Positions 1 through 6,643 of a stretch of 11,515 bases of DNA are shown in pieces (the first letter of the stretch is position 1; each line of letters begins with the position of its first letter). The stretch comes from Alphaproteobacteria bacterium (GTDB lineage: Bacteria; Pseudomonadota; Alphaproteobacteria; JAGOMX01), in assembly GCA_016742295.1 (NCBI GenBank), contig JACVCA010000026.1, positions 1 to 11,515 on the forward strand, read 5' to 3'. The notes beneath the pieces are model-generated. The model was not told where the DNA came from and searched no databases. It was given only the letters and a program-made list of their open reading frames with translations. Both the position numbers and the translations under genes were made by a program.

Positions 1-584
1 GCTACAAGTAGTGCTGCTTCTCCCGTTGAAAAAAAATTTGGCAAGTGTTGAAAATAAGCAAGTGACGCTGCTTTAATACCTTCTATATTTCCTCCAAAAG
101 GGGCGAGCGTAAGATACATTGATAAAATTTGACGCTTACTGAAATGGCATTCAAGTTGCAAAGCACGAATGACCTCAATAAGCTTTGAAGTTATTGTCCG
201 AGGACGCGGCTCGAGTAGACGAGCTGTCTGCATTGTGAGTGTTGATCCCCCAGAAATGACTTTCTGAGTTTGGATCATTTGAAAAGCTGCCCTTATGATC
301 GCTAGAGGATCAATACCACAATGATACCAAAATCTTTGATCTTCACGTGCAATTAAAAATTCAACATAGTGGGGATCTACTTCGGCGAAATCTGTTTTGA
401 TACGCCATTTATCATCAATCGTTTGGAAGACATGCAGTAAACTTTTATCATTCCCCAATACTATAACAGAGGTATCTTTAAAACGGGTCAAGTTTGGCGG
501 AAATAGTGCATCCATTCCGACGATAAAGATAAAAGTCAGCCCAATTCCACTTAAAAATATATGTCTTTTTTTTAACCCTCTCAT
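1..584 (-). CDS. pbpC: Penicillin-binding protein 1C (peptidoglycan glycosyltransferase/transpeptidase), N-terminal part, cut by window edge
   Basis: Only the first 194 codons lie in the window; the gene runs off the left edge. The product is a class A penicillin-binding protein that polymerises lipid II and cross-links peptidoglycan on the periplasmic face of the inner membrane. Residues 1-30 are a short basic stretch followed by a hydrophobic signal anchor. The GT51 glycosyltransferase domain follows: EDQRFW at 81-86 with the catalytic Glu81, the GGSTLTMQ motif at 112-119, and the PBP1C-typical LLEPRPRT at 123-130 and APFGGNIEG at 161-169. The transpeptidase and C-terminal domains would lie outside the window. 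The ATG at 584 is the only sensible start because an in-frame TAA, the stop of the preceding gene, lies two codons upstream; AAAGGA between them supplies the Shine-Dalgarno. It is the second gene of the alpha-2-macroglobulin operon, the classic partner arrangement also seen in E. coli (yfhM-pbpC). Confidence 0.95.
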   Translation of the reverse strand, partial: MRGLKKRHIFLSGIGLTFIFIVGMDALFPPNLTRFKDTSVIVLGNDKSLLHVFQTIDDKWRIKTDFAEVDPHYVEFLIAREDQRFWYHCGIDPLAIIRAAFQMIQTQKVISGGSTLTMQTARLLEPRPRTITSKLIEVIRALQLECHFSKRQILSMYLTLAPFGGNIEGIKAASLAYFQHLPNFFSTGEAALLV

Positions 585-590
585 TCCTTT

Positions 591-3500
591 TTAAGGCGTC
601 ACCCCTAGAATATTCATTTCTCCTACGGCGAAAAAGTTCGGACGGTACATGCTCTCAACATAAGGAGCAGGATAAATAAATTTTCCTGAAGAAACTGCTC
701 TCACAATGTATGCAAGCTTAAAATCTGGATTGCTTTTATTAAGTGTTATCGCGGCGAAGAAGCGATCATCACGCCCTTCAAGTCGATCAGCTTTTGTTAA
801 ATTGCCTAACCATGCAAAATCACGTGTTACATTCTCATCAGTCAGCTTAGCATCTTCTATTTCAAAACCAGCTGGAAGCAGATCAAGTACCAAAACTTGA
901 TGGTGCTCTCCTTCAGTTAAGCGGCCCCGGAGAAGAATCATACATAACGTCCCTGCCTTCACATTCTTTAAATCAACCGGTTCTCCCCCTAACATGTAAA
1001 CTTCACGTGTAATATCAAAACCATTATTCTTCAATTTATTTGTATCTACAACCTGACCCATAGTAGTTAACGTATATGAAAGGGAGGTATTACCAAGATT
1101 ATTCAGCACCACTTTTTCATCCCAATTTGATCCTGATTTTTCGAGCTCAAAAGATGCTGGACCTTGATATTCCTTCTGGTTATTCAAGGAAATTTTATAT
1201 GCTTTCTGACTATCTTTCAAAGCTGTAGCACCTCGAATCAACCAAGCTTTATCTTGTGTACTCAGATAATTTTTTAGGGCACTTTTATCGGCAAGCTCTT
1301 GCGCTAAACTCAGCAAAGCTGGATGGTTTTGAGTTGTTTCTGCCATCATTGTTACCAAAATTGCAAGATCTGTTACCGATGAAGTATATATATTCGTTTC
1401 TTTTGGTACTAAACTTCTTTGATCGATAGCTTTCTTAAACCATTTTTCTGCCTGGTTATTATCCCCAAATATTGCAAACGCAGCAGCAATAAAAGCCGCG
1501 TCCTTACATGATTTAAGTTTATTTTGATTGTTATCAGAGAAATAACGTAACCGCCCTAAAGTACCCTTGCCTTGTTTTGCTAAGACATAGTGTGTATATG
1601 CCTGGAGAGACAGAAGTTCGGGAGTTTCCGGCTCTTTCTGACTTTGTTGCACAAGCCAATTAATAGCTTTTGTATAGACGAGGTTAGGAATTTCTAGACC
1701 TTCTTTCCTTATTTGGGTTAAAACGTCACAGGTATAGGCAGTCAACCAAGGTTCAGATACCCTTGTAGGATCCCATAAAGCAAAGCTTCCATCAACGCGT
1801 TGCAAATATATAATTTGACTGATGATATTTTTCAAAGTCTTAAGAGATTCTGAATGAGAATCTGCTTTTATAGGATGCTCAGCATAAAGAAATGCGATTG
1901 CACGGCTTGCTAATTGCTCCACACAAAAATAAGGATATTGTTTCATTTGACTGATTAAAGTCGAAACCCCAAAATTGGGAACCGAACCAATACTTAACTG
2001 TAGTTTTGCCCGGGAAGATATATAATCTTTCAATAACTCAGGGCTAATTTCTAAGGTTTCTTTCGGCTTCAATTGAGCATAAGTTTGTTTCATTATTTCA
2101 GGTTGTGCTGATCTCACCGTCAGATCCCAACTTTTGGTCATCTTCACATTCCCCCGACCTTCAACATGCAAATGAAGCTTACCAATACCATCATGCAGCG
2201 CATTAATACGTATAGGCAATTGTCTTTGTTCTTGTTCCTTAAGTGTAATTACTTGTGTAAATGCCTGTTCAAGACCTATAGCACCTTCAACTGTAAGACT
2301 CACTTTGTAATCTCCTGCTTGACCAGCAATATTATCAATTGTAGCGATTGCCAAGCTCTGATCTTGGGGTGCAAGAAAGCGTGGTAAAGAGAGGTCTATC
2401 TCAACATTGTCTCGAACAACAACTTGATTTTCCGTGCTTCCCACTGCTTTCTCATTCCAGGCAATTGCCATAATTCTTAGGCGACCTGTAAAATCAGGCA
2501 AATCAAAGGGGATTTTAATACTTTCTTTATCATGAGTTGGCATGACGCCAGAAAAAAGACTGACAGTCTTAAAACTTCTTGCTGCCAGCAAACTAAGTAT
2601 CCTTTGAGAAATTCCAGCATCACCCCCTACTTGAAATGAACCTGATTGTACCCCATAGGGATTGATCAATTTGCCGTAAGTGTCTCGAATATCATAGGAA
2701 AGTTGTTGTTGGCTAAAAAAGTGCCTGATCGGATCTGGCGTTTTAAAGTCACTTAATTGAAGTAAACTTTCATCAATTGCCGCAACCGTAACATATGTTC
2801 CTTTCTGTCCATGAGGTAACTTTACTTCAACCTCAAGCTTAGTATTTGGCCTAACAAGCTTAGGTGTTGATAGAGTTAAATCTAGTTTCTGATCCTTTGG
2901 CTCAAGGCCTATCCATGCGACACCTATCGCACGACTTGGCATTTTTGAAGTAGCTTTGTCTGCAGGACGTATGACAGTCGCAATCAAATACGCACCAGGG
3001 TTTTCAGCTAAAATACCTTTAATCGGAATGTCAAGCGTTTGACCTTTACTGCTGATTTTTTCAGTGTGGATAATTCCCAAACGCTGGCCTAATGCTGTGA
3101 CAATAAGCTCACCTTCAAATGGAGGTTTAATAAAGACACGTGCCTTTTCTCCTACAATATAGTGTTCTTTATCAAGCTTAACTTCTAGCATATCGGGACG
3201 GTCCGGACTATCTTTTGCATCCCACCAACCTGAAGAAAAGCGAAGACTTGTTGCAACTCCTGTTTTATCATCTATCACTTCAAGTCGATAACGGCCAAAT
3301 TTAACCGTCTCCTGTAAAGCTGCCGGTGCTTGAGATACGGTAGAAATTTTCCCAGTTGTCACCGGATGGTCCCGAATTACAACTTCAAAATTCCACTCAT
3401 CTCCCTTCTTAAACCACACATAATCATGATTTTCTTGATAAAGGGTGTATTTAAGATTCTCAACAGCCTTTAGCTTGCCATTGTTATCAACGGCGATAAT

Positions 3501-5798
3501 ATCAAAAATAGGTTTTGAATTTTCACTTACAGTCTTGTCTTTAAACCGAGGAGCTATTCCAATAGCATAAGGTAAATGCCAAAAAGACGTTTTTTGCTCT
3601 ACTGTGCGCCCTCGGCCCCCCATTTCATAAACTGTAGCTTTACTTTCAAGTTCTAAAATATGAGTGGTTTCTGGTTTTATATTGACGAGAGTCACAAGTT
3701 CAACTTTACCCTTTGAATCTGTACGGGCAGAGTCAAACTTAAACTTTGGCGGTGCCCAAGATTCCTCTTCAAGCCCAAATTGATAATTTGGCCATTTGAT
3801 GAAGGGCGTCTTCGCAATCACAAGCGAAGCTTCACCTTCGACCTTTAAGTTAGCTGCTGGAGGACCAAAAAAATAATTTGCAGCCACTGTTAGAGCATAG
3901 TTCTCAAGAGGTCCTGCTTGCTTCTGCTCTGGAGTTGCCGAGACTTCAATGCGAGGAGGGATAAAATCACGAACACGGAAAGTTGTTCTTCCTATTTCAG
4001 GCTTCTTAGGATCAAGATGAACTACAACAGTCCACTCTCCACTTGGACTTGAAGCCGACGTCGAGAACTCTAAGGTATGTGACCCGGATCCTTGATCTTT
4101 CGTAGCTTTTTGATAAATCTCGACCCCATCCGGCCTTAAAATTCGAAACGTCAAAGGCATATTTGTTGCAGCTTTTCCTTTGTCACTACGAAGCAAGCCG
4201 GTAATATTAATTTTTTCACCAGGCCTATAAATTCCTCTGTCACAATAAATAAAGGCATCAACAGAGCCTGTAGGCGCACGGCCCGTAACCCCACGATCAC
4301 TAAAATCAAAAGCTGCATCACGCAGACTAAGAACCGTAAATTCTTTACCATTTATTGAAGCATAAATGAAAGAAGGATGATTACCTCCTTCACCTGCGAT
4401 CGCAGGTTCAGCAATATGTGCATAGCCTTTTTGATCAGTGTCAATTGTTGCAAGCTCTCGATTGTTTCGAGCAATAACTTTAATATGGGTTTTATGAAGC
4501 GGTTTTCCCGTAGTTATAGAACGTGAAAGAATATGTAAACCATCAGGGCCCCGGAATGTAGTTATACCAATATCACTCACAACAAACCATTGAGTAGCTT
4601 GTTGATTAAAATCATACATCTCCTCTGTTGTATTATCTGAGACTGCATAAATCCCATATAATCCGCGTTTGAGATTTTTACCTAGAATTTGGTCAATTGG
4701 TAAACCTTTGGTTGTTGCTTTATCAAGCGCCCCATCAATACTAAATTTGCCCTCCCAAATTACTTCTCCTTGCTCATCTTTAAGATAATTAAACGACCAA
4801 TCATGTAAAGAACTCAAAAATTGGTGACGATTTATCTGTGACACAAGGTTGCGCTCATCAATGTGGACAATTTTCAGCTTTACCTCTTTCACATTAACAG
4901 CAGTCAAAGGAATAATTTGTGGACCTTGACTAGGCAAAATATATCCCCGTTCTCTAAAATTCAGGGTAGGTTTACGATGGGGAATAAGAGCTTCTAAAGT
5001 CTGGGTTTGAGTAAGTGCAGCCTCCCTTTCTCCTGGAAAACCTTTTTTAAATTCAACTTTATATTGTGCCCCAAATGCTAAACCTTCTATACATAAACGA
5101 TTTCCTTTTCCAATAACTGACATATCTTCTACATGCGGTGTAACACTAACATAGTCTTCATAATGTAAATCGCGTTTACGTGATAAAGGGCGTGTCCATG
5201 CTACACACAAAGAACCCACATCTGGACGCTGTGGCATTTCCAAATCATAAGGTGCAAAGACATCTGGATACATAGAAGTCAACATTGCCAAACGTTTTTC
5301 AATATCCTTTTGCTCTGCAAGCTTTAAAGCCTCCTTACGCAACTCGGCTTGCTTATTATCAAATTGAGATATAAGCCATAAAACTAACGCTTTATCTAAA
5401 GGCGTAGCAGCAATTTTATAAGCATTATAAGCAGCCCCGAGAACCGCAGTAGGCTCTGAAGCATACTGCTTTTCTTGCTGAATACGCGTTAGAGTTAAAA
5501 GGATCCAGGCTTGCAAATCTTTTGGATCTAGAGCTACAATTAACTCTAAGTTAGCAGTCGCTTCATACCAATAGCCCTGATCATAAAATCGCTTAGCATC
5601 AACTTTACGCTTTAAATTTTCTATAGCAGATGACTCAGGCCGTTTTTTATGGCTAAGCTTTTCTTGATATTCTTTTGCAATAGAAAGTTTTTGCTGATTC
5701 AAGAATTCATGAACTTTAGCAGAGGGGCTAGCCTCACATTTTTCCGAAATAGATAGTGAAACTAACAAAACGAGAACTGAAAATATTTTTTGGGACAT
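591..5798 (-). CDS. Bacterial alpha-2-macroglobulin family protein with thioester motif, secreted
   Basis: A 1735-residue periplasmic protease-trap protein, close in size to E. coli YfhM (about 1650). Residues 1-23 look like a Sec signal peptide: Lys4, a hydrophobic core at 5-17, and a probable signal peptidase I site after Cys-Glu-Ala (21-23). Residues about 60-170 are helical and TPR-like. From about 190 onward come beta-rich macroglobulin domains, including DRGIYRPGE at 520-528, a hallmark of the family. The thioester motif CVEQ is at 1292-1295 within QYPYFCVEQLASR, followed by the alpha-helical thioester domain (about 1290-1540) and a C-terminal receptor-like region ending with YVESMYRP at 1713-1720. 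In the family, protease cleavage of the bait region exposes the Cys-Gln thioester, which covalently captures the attacker. It is the first gene of an operon with pbpC. The start has an A-rich leader with only a weak, distant AGAAG as ribosome-binding site, but the signal peptide fixes it well. Confidence 0.95.
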   Translation of the reverse strand: MSQKIFSVLVLLVSLSISEKCEASPSAKVHEFLNQQKLSIAKEYQEKLSHKKRPESSAIENLKRKVDAKRFYDQGYWYEATANLELIVALDPKDLQAWILLTLTRIQQEKQYASEPTAVLGAAYNAYKIAATPLDKALVLWLISQFDNKQAELRKEALKLAEQKDIEKRLAMLTSMYPDVFAPYDLEMPQRPDVGSLCVAWTRPLSRKRDLHYEDYVSVTPHVEDMSVIGKGNRLCIEGLAFGAQYKVEFKKGFPGEREAALTQTQTLEALIPHRKPTLNFRERGYILPSQGPQIIPLTAVNVKEVKLKIVHIDERNLVSQINRHQFLSSLHDWSFNYLKDEQGEVIWEGKFSIDGALDKATTKGLPIDQILGKNLKRGLYGIYAVSDNTTEEMYDFNQQATQWFVVSDIGITTFRGPDGLHILSRSITTGKPLHKTHIKVIARNNRELATIDTDQKGYAHIAEPAIAGEGGNHPSFIYASINGKEFTVLSLRDAAFDFSDRGVTGRAPTGSVDAFIYCDRGIYRPGEKINITGLLRSDKGKAATNMPLTFRILRPDGVEIYQKATKDQGSGSHTLEFSTSASSPSGEWTVVVHLDPKKPEIGRTTFRVRDFIPPRIEVSATPEQKQAGPLENYALTVAANYFFGPPAANLKVEGEASLVIAKTPFIKWPNYQFGLEEESWAPPKFKFDSARTDSKGKVELVTLVNIKPETTHILELESKATVYEMGGRGRTVEQKTSFWHLPYAIGIAPRFKDKTVSENSKPIFDIIAVDNNGKLKAVENLKYTLYQENHDYVWFKKGDEWNFEVVIRDHPVTTGKISTVSQAPAALQETVKFGRYRLEVIDDKTGVATSLRFSSGWWDAKDSPDRPDMLEVKLDKEHYIVGEKARVFIKPPFEGELIVTALGQRLGIIHTEKISSKGQTLDIPIKGILAENPGAYLIATVIRPADKATSKMPSRAIGVAWIGLEPKDQKLDLTLSTPKLVRPNTKLEVEVKLPHGQKGTYVTVAAIDESLLQLSDFKTPDPIRHFFSQQQLSYDIRDTYGKLINPYGVQSGSFQVGGDAGISQRILSLLAARSFKTVSLFSGVMPTHDKESIKIPFDLPDFTGRLRIMAIAWNEKAVGSTENQVVVRDNVEIDLSLPRFLAPQDQSLAIATIDNIAGQAGDYKVSLTVEGAIGLEQAFTQVITLKEQEQRQLPIRINALHDGIGKLHLHVEGRGNVKMTKSWDLTVRSAQPEIMKQTYAQLKPKETLEISPELLKDYISSRAKLQLSIGSVPNFGVSTLISQMKQYPYFCVEQLASRAIAFLYAEHPIKADSHSESLKTLKNIISQIIYLQRVDGSFALWDPTRVSEPWLTAYTCDVLTQIRKEGLEIPNLVYTKAINWLVQQSQKEPETPELLSLQAYTHYVLAKQGKGTLGRLRYFSDNNQNKLKSCKDAAFIAAAFAIFGDNNQAEKWFKKAIDQRSLVPKETNIYTSSVTDLAILVTMMAETTQNHPALLSLAQELADKSALKNYLSTQDKAWLIRGATALKDSQKAYKISLNNQKEYQGPASFELEKSGSNWDEKVVLNNLGNTSLSYTLTTMGQVVDTNKLKNNGFDITREVYMLGGEPVDLKNVKAGTLCMILLRGRLTEGEHHQVLVLDLLPAGFEIEDAKLTDENVTRDFAWLGNLTKADRLEGRDDRFFAAITLNKSNPDFKLAYIVRAVSSGKFIYPAPYVESMYRPNFFAVGEMNILGVTP

Positions 5799-5840
5799 TT
5801 TTATTTTAAAGCTTCTTTTTTTATTTTTTTAAGTCCCCCC

Positions 5841-5869
5841 ACTATAGAAGATAATTTATTGTACGACAA
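5841..5869 (-). promoter_or_regulatory. Promoter of the alpha-2-macroglobulin/pbpC operon
   Basis: On the minus strand, TTGTCG (5869-5864) and TATAGT (5846-5841) are separated by 17 bp. The six bases after the -10 are all G (5840-5835), placing the likely first transcribed base near 5834 and giving a leader of about 36 nt that is almost entirely A-rich. The box sequences and spacing fit sigma-70 well; activity is inferred. Confidence 0.6.
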
Positions 5870-5883
5870 GAGGCGAACATCTA

Positions 5884-5913
5884 TTGACAGCTTTGGAATA
5901 TTTTTTGTAACAT
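5884..5913 (+). promoter_or_regulatory. Promoter of the UmuD-like gene
   Basis: A consensus -35 TTGACA (5884-5889), an 18-bp spacer and TAACAT (5908-5913) as -10. Transcription would begin around 5919-5921, so the Shine-Dalgarno AAGGAG (5921-5926) would lie at the very 5' end of the mRNA, 6 nt before the ATG. The -35 box is only 14 bp from the -35 of the divergent macroglobulin promoter, so one bound protein could affect both. Confidence 0.55.
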
Positions 5914-5935
5914 TAATCAAAAGGAGAGATTAATG
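5911..5935. promoter_or_regulatory. Candidate operator: perfect 8-bp inverted repeat spanning -10 to start codon
   Basis: CATTAATC (5911-5918) and GATTAATG (5928-5935) are exact reverse complements separated by 9 bp. The left arm overlaps the -10 box, the spacer holds the Shine-Dalgarno, and the right arm includes the ATG. Because the predicted transcription start lies after the left arm, the repeat is more likely a DNA site for a dimeric repressor than an mRNA hairpin. The UmuD/LexA-like product of this gene is an obvious candidate for binding here, but that is inference. Confidence 0.4.
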
Positions 5936-6511
5936 ACACATGGCGGAAAAAGGCCAAATGCAGGGCGCAAGCTAGGCAGCGGCAAATATAAAGAAGCGAC
6001 AAAAGTAATGCGCATTCCGATTAGCAGGATCGGGGATGTATTAAATATCCTTATTAATGAGAACATAAGAAAAACGCATAACTTTCCCCAAGACCAAGAG
6101 TTTCAGAGGGCAGCCATTAATACTTCATATGCTTTACCTCTTTATACTTCAGCTGTTGCTGCTGGGTTTCCTGCTCCTGCAGAAGACCACTATGATCAAA
6201 CATTAGATTTAAATCAGCATCTTTTAAATAACCCCGATGCCACTTTTTTTGTACGTGCCACTGGCAACTCAATGCTAGGAGCGGGAATAAATTCAGGGGA
6301 TCTTTTAATTGTCGATCGTAGTATTCCGCCTCAAAGCGGCAAAATTGTAATTGCAGTGGTTGATGGGGAGCTTACAGTCAAACGACTTTACAAAAAAGAG
6401 GGACAACTTTTTCTTTCTCCTGAAAATCCTGAGTACCCAAGTATCGAAATTACTGAAAATACAGAATTTATGATGTGGGGGGTCGTTACGAACGTCATTC
6501 ATGCGGTCTAA
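5933..6511 (+). CDS. umuD: UmuD/LexA-family S24 autopeptidase with N-terminal DNA-binding-like extension
   Basis: A 192-residue protein. From about residue 67 on it follows E. coli UmuD closely. The Ala77-Gly78 self-cleavage site lies in AAGFPAPAED. The catalytic Ser113 is in GNSM and Lys150 in LTVKRL. The gaps from cleavage Gly to Ser (35) and Ser to Lys (37) equal those of UmuD. RecA filaments on damaged DNA normally trigger such cleavage. Unlike the 139-residue E. coli protein, this one has about 50 extra N-terminal residues: a basic GGKRPNAGRK segment (4-13), then TKVMRIP and an amphipathic helix (23-45), resembling a small DNA-binding, perhaps ribbon-helix-helix-like, domain. No umuC polymerase gene is adjacent on either side. 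It may therefore be a self-cleaving repressor rather than, or as well as, a polymerase V subunit. The start is supported by AAGGAG 6 nt upstream. The umuD symbol reflects family membership; the role is open. Confidence 0.85.
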   Translation: MTHGGKRPNAGRKLGSGKYKEATKVMRIPISRIGDVLNILINENIRKTHNFPQDQEFQRAAINTSYALPLYTSAVAAGFPAPAEDHYDQTLDLNQHLLNNPDATFFVRATGNSMLGAGINSGDLLIVDRSIPPQSGKIVIAVVDGELTVKRLYKKEGQLFLSPENPEYPSIEITENTEFMMWGVVTNVIHAV

Positions 6512-6545
6512 GTCTTTAAATATAAAATTCAATAATTTGAAGACT
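6511..6545 (+). other. Stem-loop directly after the UmuD-like gene
   Basis: The arms 6511-6521 (AGTCTTTAAAT) and 6535-6545 (ATTTGAAGACT) form an 11-bp RNA stem with one G-U pair around a 13-nt loop. It starts at the last base of the stop codon. No T-run follows, so it is not a standard intrinsic terminator; it could protect the mRNA 3' end or terminate weakly. Confidence 0.35.
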
Positions 6546-6601
6546 GAATGATATAGCTTTGTAATGTTAATTAAATTTCACTTTTCTAAGAGCGATGGAG
6601 T

Positions 6602-6631
6602 GTGCCATAGTTAAGGCTACATTTGTATAAT
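6602..6631 (+). promoter_or_regulatory. Candidate serC promoter giving a near-leaderless mRNA
   Basis: A perfect -10 TATAAT lies at 6626-6631 with a weak -35 GTGCCA (6602-6607, 4 of 6 matches) 18 bp upstream. Initiation would fall about 6638, only some 6 nt before the serC ATG. An alternative further upstream is TTGAAG (6537-6542), 17 bp, TGTAAT (6560-6565), which would give a leader of about 70 nt. The sequence does not decide between them. Confidence 0.4.
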
Positions 6632-6643
6632 TAGCTTTATTTA

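Noticed and set aside
397..594. Plus-strand 65-codon frame opposite pbpC
   Set aside because: It lies antisense to the well-supported pbpC glycosyltransferase domain and has no family resemblance or ribosome-binding site.
2166..2387. Plus-strand 73-codon frame inside the macroglobulin gene
   Set aside because: It is antisense to conserved macroglobulin sequence; the Cys/Leu-rich translation is typical of a shadow frame.
5736..5738. Cys21 of the macroglobulin as a lipoprotein acylation site
   Set aside because: The preceding residues Ser-Glu-Lys do not satisfy the lipobox consensus.
5864..5889. Possible alphaproteobacterial SOS box (CGAC-N7-GAAC-N7-GACA)
   Set aside because: The 11-bp periodicity is suggestive, but only the middle half-site matches GAAC/GTTC. 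A true GTTC-N7-GTTC box needs two good half-sites.
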